The notes under the pieces were generated by a model. It was not told the DNA's origin, made no database searches, and saw only the letters and a program-made list of their open reading frames with translations. From positions 1 to 64,000 of the forward strand of contig JAOXSA010000005.1 in assembly GCA_025800245.1 (NCBI GenBank): a stretch of DNA of 64,000 bases, given 5' to 3'. This DNA is from Amphritea sp. GTDB taxonomy: Bacteria > Pseudomonadota > Gammaproteobacteria > Pseudomonadales > Balneatricaceae. The position numbers and the translations under genes were made by a program. This document shows, one piece after another, positions 17,325-26,525 of the stretch (the first letter of the stretch is position 1; each line of letters opens with the position of its first letter).

Positions 17325-18539
17325 ATGGCTCGTACCGTCGCCCGGCACACCTTTGAAGAAGTAATGGTGCCCAATTATGCCCCCAGTGACGTTATCCCGG
17401 TCCGCGGCCAGGGATCCAGACTCTGGGACCAGGCAGGTAAAGAATATATCGATTTTGCTGGCGGTATAGCAGTCACCGCTCTGGGACACTGTCATCCAGA
17501 ATTACAGCAGGCGCTGGTCAGTCAGAGCACTCAGCTATGGCACCTGAGTAATGGCTGGACCAACGAGCCGGCTCTGCAGCTGGCAGCCGACCTTGGTGAG
17601 CTGACGTTTGCGGACCAGGTTTTCTTTGCTAATTCCGGAGCAGAAGCTAATGAAGCGGCTCTTAAACTGACTCGCAAGTACGCCCGGGATCACTACAACA
17701 GCGATAAACATGAGATTATAGCTTTCAACAACGCCTTTCACGGCCGCACCCTGTTTACAGTCGCAGCAGGAGGCCAACCCGCTTACAGCCAGGATTACAC
17801 ACCTCTTCCGCCGGGTATTATCCATCTGCCATTCAATGATCTGGCCAGTCTCGAATACCGCATCTCAGATACCACCTGCGCCGTCATTATGGAATTGATC
17901 CAGGGAGAAGGCGGGGTGATTCCAGCTGAACCGACTTTTGTAAAAGGCGTCAGAGAGCTATGCGACAAATACAACGCATTGCTGATTTTTGACGAAATTC
18001 AGACCGGAATGGGACGGACAGGCTCCCTCTTTGCCTATCAGCAACACAAGATTATTCCAGACATACTGACTACAGCGAAAGCACTGGGCGGCGGCTTTCC
18101 GGTAGCAGCAATGCTAACCCGTAAGCACATTGCTGACAGCTTTACGGTCGGCAGTCATGGCAGTACCTACGGCGGCAATCCTCTGGCCTGCGCCGTCGCA
18201 GGTAAAGCCCTCGAACTGATCAGTAATCCCACCCTCCTGGCTGGCGTGAGACAACGTCACACGCTGTTTATGGATGGCTTACAACAACTGAATCGTAAGA
18301 TCGATATTTTTCAGGAAATCCGCGGTGAAGGACTACTGATCGGTTGTGAACTGAAAGCTCACTGGCAAGGCAAAGCCCGCGAGCTGCAACGCTTTGCTGA
18401 GCAGCAGGGCGTAATGGTACTGATCGCTGGCCCCGACGTGATGCGTCTGGCACCGTCGCTGATCATTTCATATCCGGAGATTAACCGGGGACTCAAACAG
18501 CTGGCACAAGCAATGCTGGCCCTCAAAATGGGGTACTGA
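17325..18539 (+). CDS. astC: Acetylornithine/succinylornithine aminotransferase (ArgD/AstC type)
   Basis: A class III PLP aminotransferase of 404 residues. Landmarks: [15 protein letters not shown], the [19 protein letters not shown] block, FHGRTL, the cofactor-binding aspartate in [15 protein letters not shown], and the Schiff-base lysine in [15 protein letters not shown]. ArgD (arginine synthesis) and AstC (arginine succinyltransferase catabolism) cannot be told apart by motif and are often bifunctional. The arginine succinyltransferase gene starting 56 bp downstream argues for a catabolic role. Start ATG at 17325. No promoter site is obvious in the 98 bp after the glnK terminator. Confidence 0.92.
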   Translation: MARTVARHTFEEVMVPNYAPSDVIPVRGQGSRLWDQAGKEYIDFAGGIAVTALGHCHPELQQALVSQSTQLWHLSNGWTNEPALQLAADLGELTFADQVFFANSGAEANEAALKLTRKYARDHYNSDKHEIIAFNNAFHGRTLFTVAAGGQPAYSQDYTPLPPGIIHLPFNDLASLEYRISDTTCAVIMELIQGEGGVIPAEPTFVKGVRELCDKYNALLIFDEIQTGMGRTGSLFAYQQHKIIPDILTTAKALGGGFPVAAMLTRKHIADSFTVGSHGSTYGGNPLACAVAGKALELISNPTLLAGVRQRHTLFMDGLQQLNRKIDIFQEIRGEGLLIGCELKAHWQGKARELQRFAEQQGVMVLIAGPDVMRLAPSLIISYPEINRGLKQLAQAMLALKMGY

Positions 18540-18595
18540 AACGGTTCCGACGTCTTCGGCGACAACAGCCTGCCGCGACATGAAGGAGGGAAGTG

Positions 18596-19627
18596 ATGCC
18601 CTTATCCTGCAATATTATCCGTCCGATAGCCCGGGATGATCTGGATATGCTCTGCCAGATAGCGACTGACAGCGGTCCCGGATTTACCTCTCTGCCAACC
18701 AATAGAGAACTGCTACAACGCAAAATCGAAGCCTCGGTCAGCGCCATGGAAGCCGAACAGCCTGATCCGCAGGGCAACAGTTACCTGTTCGTGCTGGAGC
18801 ACTGCCCGAGCCAGACGGTCATTGGCGTCTGCGGCATAGAAGCCGGAGTCGGGCTGCGGGAGCCATTTTATCACTACCGGTTGGGTACGGTTGTCCATGC
18901 ATCCCGCGAGCTGGGGGTACACAACACCTTTCGCACGCTCTATCTCTGTAATGATTACACCGGTTGTTCTGAGGTCTGCAGTCTGTACCTGCAACCGGAA
19001 CACCGCAAGGACAATAACGGGGCACTGTTATCGAAAAGCCGGTTCCTGTTCATGGCCCAGTTCCGGGAGCGCTTTAATCACAAGGTTATCGCCGAAATGC
19101 GTGGTGTCAGTGATCAGGAGGGACGTTCACCTTTCTGGGATGGTCTGGGACAGCATTTCTTTACCATGCCCTTCTCAGAAGCCGATTACCTCACCGGCAT
19201 TGGCAACAAGGTGTTTATTGCCGAACTGATGCCCAAGCACTCTATCTACCTGCACCTGCTACCGGAACCTGCGCGACAGGTGATCGGCGAAGTGCATACC
19301 AACACCGCACCGGCACGGGCGATGCTTGAGAAAGAAGGATTTCGTTATGAAGAATATATCGACATCTTTGACGGCGGCCCGACGCTGGCCTGCAAGCTTC
19401 CGGATATAAGGGCAATCCATCACAGCCGCCATGTTGATGTCCATATCGGACCCGGACAATGTCACAGTCAGCCCTGGTTGATCAGCAACACTCAGCGTAT
19501 GGATTTTCGCTGTACAGTGGCAGATATCAGCCCCTCGGAGGGGCATATTACCCTGCCGGCGGAGCTGGCTCATCAGCTTCGGGTAAGTGAAGGCGATACG
19601 GTCAGAGTCGTTGCACTGCGCCCCTGA
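18596..19627 (+). CDS. astA: Arginine N-succinyltransferase subunit (AstA/AruF-AruG family)
   Basis: Transfers succinyl from succinyl-CoA to arginine, the first AST-pathway step. About 343 residues. It shows the GNAT-related N-terminus (IIRPIARDDLDMLCQIA), FTSLPTNRE, CGIEAGVGLREPFYHYR, CSLYLQPEHRKDNNGALLSKSRFLFMA and EMRGVSDQEGRSPFWDGLG, all family hallmarks. The ATG at 18596 is preferred over the GTG at 18593 because AAGGAGG ends about 7 bases upstream. Only one subunit gene is present, as in E. coli, not a Pseudomonas aruF/aruG pair. astB, astD and astE are not next to it, so the pathway is either split or incomplete. Confidence 0.94.
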   Translation: MPLSCNIIRPIARDDLDMLCQIATDSGPGFTSLPTNRELLQRKIEASVSAMEAEQPDPQGNSYLFVLEHCPSQTVIGVCGIEAGVGLREPFYHYRLGTVVHASRELGVHNTFRTLYLCNDYTGCSEVCSLYLQPEHRKDNNGALLSKSRFLFMAQFRERFNHKVIAEMRGVSDQEGRSPFWDGLGQHFFTMPFSEADYLTGIGNKVFIAELMPKHSIYLHLLPEPARQVIGEVHTNTAPARAMLEKEGFRYEEYIDIFDGGPTLACKLPDIRAIHHSRHVDVHIGPGQCHSQPWLISNTQRMDFRCTVADISPSEGHITLPAELAHQLRVSEGDTVRVVALRP

Positions 19628-19739
19628 CCCACAAACTACCTCCAATGGATTACCCATTTCAGGTATCTATTGAGCGGGTGACTGATCAATGCTGGTTATA
19701 CTGCAGACTTGAGAACCAGAGACGTTATACACCGGCACC

Positions 19740-22481
19740 ATGACTTTTAAAGTGACCAAACGGGTATATGTCGCCGCTCTGTTTTATCTTGCCTGGGTGG
19801 CGTTGTACCTGGCATACGATTACAGCCATGAGAAACAGCTGATCAATCTGCAGCTGGATAATAAGCTGGAGGCCAGCGCCCGGGCGCTGCCTCAGATGCT
19901 GCCCGATGGTTTCCACCACCAGGACATGACCAAAAGTGACCCGTTGCCACAACAGGATATCGCCAACGCCCGCAGGCTGACCCGCTTTACCCAGCAGTCA
20001 GAGATCGTCTTTATCTACAGCATGATCGTCCGTGACGGTCAGATCCACTTTACCAGCACCAGCGCCACTGAAGATGAGATCAGAATCGGTAACCACCCGC
20101 GTTATCTCGATCTCTACGCTGATGCTGATCCCCGGTTACTGTCACTGACCGCAGATTCAGCTCCCCTGTTCATTGAGATCAGCGATCAGTGGGGCAATTT
20201 CCGCAGTGTTTTTATCCCCAATACCAGCGAAGACGGCACTTTCTACATTACCGCCGCCGACATAGAGATCTCCCATATCCGCACGGTGCTGGCCCGCAGG
20301 CTGATGGAAGAGATAGCACTGGCGGGACTATTTGCACTGTTTCTGCTGCCACTGATGTTCACCTTCTCCTCAGCCCAGCGCAGTTGGGCCAGAGAACTTG
20401 AGCGCAACGTCAGCAGCCGGACTCAGGAACTGAACGAGAGTAAACGCCGTCTGAGCTCGATTCTGAGCCACTCTCCGGTGGGTATTTTCCACTACGACAA
20501 CAACTCAGAACTGACCATGATCAATCATCGCTTCGAGCAGATCATTGGCGCCAGTTCAGACCGCCTGATCGGCTTTAACATGCTTGAAAATCTGCAGGAT
20601 CCGAAACTACTGGATGCCCTGAGGGATTCATTGCAGGGTGAAATCGGCATATTTGAAGGCCCGTATATTTCAGTTACCGGTCATCGTCAGATGCACCTCA
20701 AGGCAGAGTTTGTCCCTATTGTTAATGGTCTGGGCAAAGTGGATGGCGGTGTCGCAGTGTTTGATGACATCACAGACCAGGTGGAAGCCACCAACGCCCT
20801 GAAAAAGCTCTCCACCGCGGTCGAGCAAAGTCCGAATGTGGTCGTGATCACCAACAAAGAGGGCAACATCGAATATGTGAACCCGCACTTTACGGAAGTC
20901 ACTGGCTATCAGGCTGAAGAGGTAATCGGCCGTAATCCGCGCCTGCTGAACTCAGGTGAAGCATCCAACAATATCTACGAGGATCTGTGGAATACCCTGC
21001 TCAGCGGTCAGATCTGGCGTGGCACTCTGCATAACCGTAAGAAAAGCGGCGAGCTTTACTGGGCCGAAGAGATTATCTCACCGCTGACTAATGACCAGGG
21101 CGAGATCACCCACTTCGTTGCGCTACAGGAAGATATCACCGAGGTACGGCGGATCTCTGACGAGATCAATTTCCAGAGCACCCATGACAGCCTCACAGGC
21201 CTGCTCAACCGACGCCAGTTTGATCATGAGCTGGAACACGTCATCGACAGTGCGCATCAGAAAAACACCCAGCATGTACTGTGTTTCTTCGATATCGATC
21301 AGTTCAAAATTATCAATGACACCTGTGGTCATCTGGCCGGTGATGAGCTGCTACGTCAGATCAGTCATCTGATCCGGGACCGCCTGCGCAGCCGGGATAT
21401 TCTTGCCCGACCGGGAGGCGACGAGTTCCTGCTGTTGATCAAAAATTGCAGTCTGGCGCAGGGTGAACGGGTGGTCATGATGATCATGAATGAGCTGAAG
21501 AAGTTCCGTTTCCAGTGGCAGGACCGCAGCTTCCAGGTCGAGATCAGCGCTGGCCTGACGGCCATCAATGACCAGACCGAATCAACAGCAGATGCGATGA
21601 AAGAGGTGGACACCGCCTGTTATACCGCCAAGGATGCCGGCCGTAACCGGATTCATATTTACCGCGCCGATGATGCCCGGCAACTGGCCCATAAGGGCTA
21701 TATTCAGTGGGCCACAGAGATCCGTAATGCGCTGGATGAGGATCGCTTCAAACTCTATGCACAGGCGATTCAACCGCTGCAGTCCGACGACAAGCTGGCC
21801 TATGAGGTGCTGATCCGTCTGCAGGACCGCAATGGCGATATTATCCCTCCGGGCGCCTTTCTGCCCGCGGCAGAACGCTATAACCTGACCCCCAGAATCG
21901 ATCGCTGGGTGATCAGCCAGACCCTGAACTGGATGACTCTGCATATGGAGCAACTCAGCCATATCAACAGTCTGTCGATCAACCTCTCCGGCCAGTCACT
22001 GGGCGATGAAGCTCTGCTGGGCTTTATCATCCGCAGTATTGAACATGGTCCGGTTCCACCGCAGATGCTGAAATTTGAAATTACCGAAACTGCGGCGATC
22101 GCGAACCTGAAAGACGCGCAGATCTTCATCAAGTCTCTGCAGGGGCTGGGCTGTCAGTTTGCACTGGACGACTTTGGCAGCGGTCTGTCCTCATTCGGCT
22201 ATCTGAAAAACCTACCGGTTGATCTGCTCAAGATCGACGGTATGTTTGTGAAGGATATTCTGACCGATCCTATCGATGAAGCGATGGTGCGTTCCATCAA
22301 TGAGATCGGCCATATCATGAACATGCAGACCATCGCAGAATTTGTCGAGAACGATGAAATTCGCCTGCAACTGCAGCAGATGGGGGTGGATTTCGGTCAG
22401 GGTTATGGCATCGGTAAGCCACAACCGCTGAATACCATCCTCCAGCCTGAATCTATCGGGGCAGATCAATCGTCAGGGTGA
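19740..22481 (+). CDS. Membrane PAS-PAS-GGDEF-EAL c-di-GMP signalling protein
   Basis: 913 residues. TM1 at about 9-28, a periplasmic region of about 160 residues, TM2 at about 190-210, then a short linker and two PAS domains (about 230-345 and 350-465; the second has FTEVTGYQAEEVIGRNPR and LHNRKKSGELYWAEE). The GGDEF domain has HDSLTGLLNRRQF and an intact RPGGDEFLLL. The EAL domain reads YEVLIRL, so the middle residue differs but the catalytic Glu is kept, and DDFGSGLSSF and AEFVEN are retained. Both activities are possible. It starts with an ATG after a 112-bp gap from astA. Its last 29 bp overlap the convergent cpxA. Confidence 0.92.
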   Translation: MTFKVTKRVYVAALFYLAWVALYLAYDYSHEKQLINLQLDNKLEASARALPQMLPDGFHHQDMTKSDPLPQQDIANARRLTRFTQQSEIVFIYSMIVRDGQIHFTSTSATEDEIRIGNHPRYLDLYADADPRLLSLTADSAPLFIEISDQWGNFRSVFIPNTSEDGTFYITAADIEISHIRTVLARRLMEEIALAGLFALFLLPLMFTFSSAQRSWARELERNVSSRTQELNESKRRLSSILSHSPVGIFHYDNNSELTMINHRFEQIIGASSDRLIGFNMLENLQDPKLLDALRDSLQGEIGIFEGPYISVTGHRQMHLKAEFVPIVNGLGKVDGGVAVFDDITDQVEATNALKKLSTAVEQSPNVVVITNKEGNIEYVNPHFTEVTGYQAEEVIGRNPRLLNSGEASNNIYEDLWNTLLSGQIWRGTLHNRKKSGELYWAEEIISPLTNDQGEITHFVALQEDITEVRRISDEINFQSTHDSLTGLLNRRQFDHELEHVIDSAHQKNTQHVLCFFDIDQFKIINDTCGHLAGDELLRQISHLIRDRLRSRDILARPGGDEFLLLIKNCSLAQGERVVMMIMNELKKFRFQWQDRSFQVEISAGLTAINDQTESTADAMKEVDTACYTAKDAGRNRIHIYRADDARQLAHKGYIQWATEIRNALDEDRFKLYAQAIQPLQSDDKLAYEVLIRLQDRNGDIIPPGAFLPAAERYNLTPRIDRWVISQTLNWMTLHMEQLSHINSLSINLSGQSLGDEALLGFIIRSIEHGPVPPQMLKFEITETAAIANLKDAQIFIKSLQGLGCQFALDDFGSGLSSFGYLKNLPVDLLKIDGMFVKDILTDPIDEAMVRSINEIGHIMNMQTIAEFVENDEIRLQLQQMGVDFGQGYGIGKPQPLNTILQPESIGADQSSG

Positions 22482-23811
22482 GCCCCTGTCCCGGCTCACT
22501 ACTGGCCTGTAGCTCACCACCCAACAGATTCACAGCCCGCAGCGCAATACTGAGCCCCAGGCCATAACCGTTCTGCTGGTCACTGAAGCGAACGAACGGC
22601 TTAAACAGGCTCTCCAGCTGCGCCTCACTGAGACCTGGCCCGGAATCACTGATTACAATCCGACTGCCGTTTGTGGTCGCCTCAAGTTGCAGACTGATCG
22701 TCGTACCCGCCGGGGTATGTTTCACCGCATTGCCAAGGATGTTGTTCAGTGCCCGCTCCAGCAGCGCACTGTTGCCCTTAACCTGCACCGTTGTAGCCGG
22801 CGCCTGCCACTGCAACGGGTAGTCCGGCGAGCTGAAACGGTAATCCTGAATCAGACCGTCAATCAGCCTGGCAACATCGAATGGCTGATCCGATGTTTCC
22901 ATCTGCTCCAGCCGCGACAGGCTGAGAATCTCATCGATCAACCGGTTGATCCGGTCACACTCCAGATTGATACGCTCAATCACCGCCTGATCGGCATCCG
23001 GCACATTCTGCGCCGCCAGCCCTACCGCCATCTGCAAGCGAGCCAGTGGCGCCCGCAATTCATGGGATACATCCTGCAGTAAGCGCTGGTTCGATTGCAG
23101 GGTCTGCTCTACATAATCCGCCATGCGGTTAAACTCGCGGCACAGCTCGCCCAGCTCATCACCGCGACGATTCAGAGCATCGTCTGCACGGGCACTCAGA
23201 TCACCGTTATACAGCTGTCGGGTATGCTGCCGCAGGCGATTCAGAGGACGGACAATGATCCAACTGATCAGCAATGCTGCCAGCGCAGCAACAATCATCA
23301 TCAGCACCACCTGCACCGACAGGATAAAGCCGATCAGCTTGGCAAACAGGGTTTTACGCAGATCCAGATCCACCACAACCCGATAATCTTTATTCTGCGA
23401 TGAGGTCAGATGCAGAACCATCGGATTGCGGAAATGCCGGTCATCCCGGATACCAGCGATAATCCGACCACTACTGGTCTCCTGAATCTGCATCTTCAGG
23501 GCAAAGAAATTCTTATCCCGGTGATCACGGTCACGCCAGTCATGCTTATCCCGACGCCAGTCATCATCGTCATCATGATCCCGGTCATAGTCTTTATAGC
23601 GAGGCTTGGGTGGTAGCCGGCCGGTGCGCTCATAACGATCAACAATCAGCTCCGCCTGGCCCAGCGCCTTCGCTTGCATTACCTCACGATAGCGCTCCCT
23701 TTCTGACACCGAGCCGACCATAAAAGCGGTCACAGAGATCACCACAAAGCTGGTCAGCCAGACGATCAGGAAGATCTTCAGAAAGATCCGTTTATACCAG
23801 CGCACCGCCAT
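22453..23811 (-). CDS. cpxA: CpxA-like sensor histidine kinase with Asp/Arg/His-rich periplasmic tract
   Basis: Envelope-stress sensor kinase paired with the CpxR-like regulator immediately upstream. TM1 about 9-33, a periplasmic domain, TM2 about 157-183, HAMP (IIVRPLNRLRQHTRQL), HisKA with H in QDVSHELRAPLARLQ (about 250), N box NILGNAVKHTP, and G boxes SDSGPGL and GYGLGLSIA. Residues about 74-99 are unusual: of 26 residues I count 13 Asp, 6 Arg and 3 His, suggesting an acidic or metal-binding loop not found in E. coli CpxA. The ATG at 23811 shares one base with the cpxR stop; a GTG one codon earlier is also possible. Confidence 0.88.
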   Translation of the reverse strand: MAVRWYKRIFLKIFLIVWLTSFVVISVTAFMVGSVSERERYREVMQAKALGQAELIVDRYERTGRLPPKPRYKDYDRDHDDDDDWRRDKHDWRDRDHRDKNFFALKMQIQETSSGRIIAGIRDDRHFRNPMVLHLTSSQNKDYRVVVDLDLRKTLFAKLIGFILSVQVVLMMIVAALAALLISWIIVRPLNRLRQHTRQLYNGDLSARADDALNRRGDELGELCREFNRMADYVEQTLQSNQRLLQDVSHELRAPLARLQMAVGLAAQNVPDADQAVIERINLECDRINRLIDEILSLSRLEQMETSDQPFDVARLIDGLIQDYRFSSPDYPLQWQAPATTVQVKGNSALLERALNNILGNAVKHTPAGTTISLQLEATTNGSRIVISDSGPGLSEAQLESLFKPFVRFSDQQNGYGLGLSIALRAVNLLGGELQASSEPGQGLTLTIDLPR

Positions 23812-24518
23812 CACTCAGCCTCTTTTACCAGCATATAACCGACACCCCGAACCGTTTTAATCAGCTCACTGTCAGGCAACTGCTGCGCCAGTTTCTGCCG
23901 AACCCGGCTGACATGCACATCGATAGCCCGGTCGTATGCGGTGAGTTTACGGTGCAGAACTTTCTCGGTGAGCTGATCCTTTGCAACCACCTCACCGGCC
24001 GCTCCCATCAGCTCGGCCAGCACATTAAACTCGGCGCTGGTCAGCTCCATAGAGCGGCCTTTTACCTGCACCTCACGACGCCCGCGATCCAGACTGATAC
24101 CGTGCATCTCCAGTTGATCAGATTCTGTGACGGCCACGGGTTGAACCACTGCACGGCGCAATACAGCACGGATACGTGCCACCAGCTCACGGGGGTTACA
24201 GGGTTTGCCCAGATAATCATCCGCGCCCATCTCCAGACCGATAATCCGGTCAATGTCTTCACCCCGGCCGGTCAGCATGATGACCGGCGTGGTGATCCGG
24301 GGGCGAATCTGCTGTAGTAACTCAAGACCACTCTGCCCCGGCATCATGATGTCAAAAATCAGCAGATCATAGGTGCCGTTGGTTGCCAGTAACGGCAGGG
24401 CCTGCTCGGCACTGTGGGCAAAACTCACCTGAAAGCCTTCTGTTTCAAGATACTGTCCCATCAACTGACACAGCTCCTGGTCATCATCCACCAGCAGCAG
24501 TCTTACGGATTCACTCAT
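23811..24518 (-). CDS. cpxR: CpxR-like OmpR-family response regulator
   Basis: 235 residues. The receiver domain has the acidic pair DDD near the start, the phospho-acceptor aspartate in LLIFDIMMPGQSG, the switch threonine in VIMLTGRGED and lysine in YLGKP. The winged-helix effector domain shows ELTSAEFNVLAELM, RAIDVHVSRVRQKL and IKTVRGVGYML. Sequence and gene order (response regulator first, kinase overlapping, divergent CpxP-like target) agree with CpxR. A triple TTTAC array about 70-95 bp upstream matches CpxR binding sites and implies autoregulation. Confidence 0.93.
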   Translation of the reverse strand: MSESVRLLLVDDDQELCQLMGQYLETEGFQVSFAHSAEQALPLLATNGTYDLLIFDIMMPGQSGLELLQQIRPRITTPVIMLTGRGEDIDRIIGLEMGADDYLGKPCNPRELVARIRAVLRRAVVQPVAVTESDQLEMHGISLDRGRREVQVKGRSMELTSAEFNVLAELMGAAGEVVAKDQLTEKVLHRKLTAYDRAIDVHVSRVRQKLAQQLPDSELIKTVRGVGYMLVKEAE

Positions 24519-24587
24519 TGCTCACCTCTTTTCTGATGACTTAAGAATAATGAACCACGGGTGCAATTACATCTGCCCCGGTCAGCC

Positions 24588-24613
24588 TTTACCAAACTTT
24601 ACAACGCCTTTAC
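24588..24613. promoter_or_regulatory. CpxR box in the cpxR / cpxP-like divergent promoter region
   Basis: TTTAC-N5-TTTAC-N6-TTTAC at 24588-24592, 24598-24602 and 24609-24613. On the minus strand this is three GTAAA half-sites, matching the E. coli CpxR consensus GTAAA(N4-8)GTAAA. It lies between divergent cpxR and the CpxP/Spy gene and so can control both. Confidence 0.82.
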
Positions 24614-24706
24614 CCAACTTAGCGACCGGACATCACATACTGTAGCCATCAACACAGACAACCCGGACGCAGCTGATACAGCATCCGGTTCTCAGGAGAA
24701 ATGATC

Positions 24707-25180
24707 ATGCGTAAACAAGTAATTATCGGTATCACAGCAGCTATTATCGGTGGTGCAACTCTGACTGCTGGCGTCGCCAGCGCAGACGGCAAATGGGATC
24801 GTTGCGGCGACCGGGGTGAAGGCCGGGGTAAATATGAGCAGATGGAAGGTCATGGACATGGCCATAAAGGTTACAAGCGTCTGAAGTACATGGCTGAGGA
24901 GCTGGATCTGACCGATGCACAGCAGGACCAGATGAAACAACTGTTCCGGGATCAGCGCGATGCCATGATGGATCAGAAAGATAACTTTCACGACATGCGT
25001 GAAGCGATGCGCGATCTGGATGTAAGCGCAGCAGATTATGACCAGCAGGTTGCCAGTCTGATGACTCAGGCGGAACAGAATGCAGCCGCCATGGTAAAAA
25101 TGCGGGCTGAGCAGAAGAAAGCGATGTTTGAACTGCTGACCCCGGAACAACAGTCCGAATTTCTCGAAATGAAGCGTTAA
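24707..25180 (+). CDS. cpxP: CpxP/Spy-family periplasmic stress protein
   Basis: A small secreted helical protein. The signal peptide (KQVIIGITAAIIGGATLTAGVASA) is followed by a mature part with two LTxxQ motifs, LDLTDAQQDQM and LLTPEQQSEF, which define the CpxP/Spy fold. In E. coli CpxP represses CpxA and Spy is a chaperone; either role fits. The start of the mature part is glycine- and histidine-rich (GHGHGHKGYK), so metal binding is possible. The second ATG (24707) is preferred: AGGAG at 24694-24698 is 8 bases upstream, versus 2 for the ATG at 24701. It is divergent from cpxR across a CpxR box, which supports membership in the regulon. Confidence 0.88.
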   Translation: MRKQVIIGITAAIIGGATLTAGVASADGKWDRCGDRGEGRGKYEQMEGHGHGHKGYKRLKYMAEELDLTDAQQDQMKQLFRDQRDAMMDQKDNFHDMREAMRDLDVSAADYDQQVASLMTQAEQNAAAMVKMRAEQKKAMFELLTPEQQSEFLEMKR

Positions 25181-25309
25181 TCTCAGTCCGGTGCAGCGGC
25201 AGATCAGGCTCCTGCCGCTCCCCCTTCGGGGGTAGTTCCCCACCCGGAGGATCGTGAGATAATTCTTTCACCGTCGCCTTAGAGCTTTTTATAGGTATAA
25301 GGCTTTTTC

Positions 25310-25338
25310 GCCCCACCTTCCCCAGGTGGGGCTTTTTT
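25310..25338. terminator. Terminator between cpxP-like gene and DUF2799 gene
   Basis: GCCCCACCT, loop TCCCC, AGGTGGGGC, TTTTTT. It lies between convergent genes. Two lesser hairpins precede it (CCCCCTTCGGGGG near 25217-25229 and a CGCCTTA/TAAGGC pair at 25275-25302), making the 3' region of the CpxP-like mRNA highly structured. Confidence 0.88.
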
Positions 25339-25346
25339 ATATCCTG

Positions 25347-25970
25347 TCAGCGGCTGGCCCGTGCTTCCTGCTCCAGTAACTGCAGGTACCGGCGTTCCTC
25401 TTCCAGCTGGCGCTTGCGCTGTGGAATCTGGTCTTCATACTCATCAAGGCGGTCATCCAGCGTATCGATCTCACGCAGCAGGTTATAGCGCTGATTGCGA
25501 TCCAGACCATCAGCCAACAGCTGATTCTCTTTATCAATAATATCCAGTCTGGCCTGGCGCCGATCTTCCCGAAGCTGTTCCAGTGCCCGCTCCTGAGCCG
25601 TCACCTCCAGCGCCTGTCGATAAACGCCGCGCCCGGCATCATAACCACTCTGAAAGTCGTATTTCAGATCACCATCACAGATAGGATTCAGGCCATCACC
25701 ATTACGGCCAATAGAGTACCCCTTCTCCCAGGTGCAGAACTTACGCTTGCCCTGTTCATGGCCGACCAGATAATCATCCAGAATCGGAATAACACCATGC
25801 TCTGCGCAGGCCGAGCGGTGGTCATCAATACGCTGAGCGCCATGGCCCGCCGCCGCATCACTGAAGCCCAGCAGGTACCAGTCCGCCGCCAGACATTCGT
25901 CCCGGTCCAGGGTTGCGCAGCCACTGAGCAGCGCCACCAGCCCCAGCATAAAAACAGTTCTTATCCACAT
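25347..25970 (-). CDS. DUF2799 family lipoprotein
   Basis: A predicted outer-membrane lipoprotein of about 207 residues. A signal sequence ends in the lipobox ALLSGC. The next stretch, DECLAADWYLLGFSDAAAGHG ... CAEHGV ... GHEQGKRKFCTWEKGYSIGRNG, is the DUF2799 pattern with paired cysteines. The C-terminal third is a charged coiled coil (about 130-205). Function unknown. The ATG at 25970 puts the signal peptide in normal form; an ATG three codons upstream (25979) is an alternative. It is convergent with the CpxP-like gene, which alone is weak evidence of an envelope link. Confidence 0.85.
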   Translation of the reverse strand: MWIRTVFMLGLVALLSGCATLDRDECLAADWYLLGFSDAAAGHGAQRIDDHRSACAEHGVIPILDDYLVGHEQGKRKFCTWEKGYSIGRNGDGLNPICDGDLKYDFQSGYDAGRGVYRQALEVTAQERALEQLREDRRQARLDIIDKENQLLADGLDRNQRYNLLREIDTLDDRLDEYEDQIPQRKRQLEEERRYLQLLEQEARASR

Positions 25971-26065
25971 TACTTCCATCCCCCCATGTGATTTCAGGGC
26001 AGTGTAACGCGGTTTAACTGAATCGTGACCAAACGGCTCACTATTTTGTGCTTAATCTGATGAAC

Positions 26066-26413
26066 TCAGGCATGCTCCAGATCGTCGACTTTAGCGGCGC
26101 AGATAAAGTCATTCTCAGACAATCCCTTAATGGCATGAGTAGTGAAGCTGACTTTGCAACGGTTATAACCCACTTCCAGATCCGGATGATGGTCTTCACG
26201 GTGCGCAATGAACGCCACCGCATTCACAAATGCCATGGTCTGGTAATAGTTACCAAACCGGAACGTGCGGCTGATAACCAGCTTTCCCTCTTCCACCTGC
26301 CACTCTTCCGCTAACTGGGCCAGCAAACCGACAATCTGCGCTTTTTGTAAAGCTTCAGTCTCACCGGTGCAGGGCAAACAGCGGGTATGTTTCATTTTAC
26401 TCAGATCTAACAT
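26066..26413 (-). CDS. phhB: Pterin-4a-carbinolamine dehydratase
   Basis: Regenerates tetrahydrobiopterin-type cofactor for phenylalanine hydroxylase. At 115 residues it has normal length, with the conserved FRFGNYYQTMAFVNAVAFIAHREDHHPDLEVGYN block holding the active-site histidines (H...HH; quoted in parts elsewhere) and TTHAIKGLSENDF near the end. The start ATG at 26413 has GGAGG just upstream. phhA is not in the neighbourhood. It is divergent from an Lrp-family regulator 112 bp away, which suggests that the regulator controls aromatic amino-acid breakdown (inference). Confidence 0.94.
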   Translation of the reverse strand: MLDLSKMKHTRCLPCTGETEALQKAQIVGLLAQLAEEWQVEEGKLVISRTFRFGNYYQTMAFVNAVAFIAHREDHHPDLEVGYNRCKVSFTTHAIKGLSENDFICAAKVDDLEHA

Positions 26414-26525
26414 ATTTCCCTCCTTACTCCACCTGCAGTCGATACCACTATATAATGCCTCCAGACAGAGTAGCTCAAGCCTGACTGTCTATCCTGTAAG
26501 ACCATTAATTCTGGAAAACCGATCA

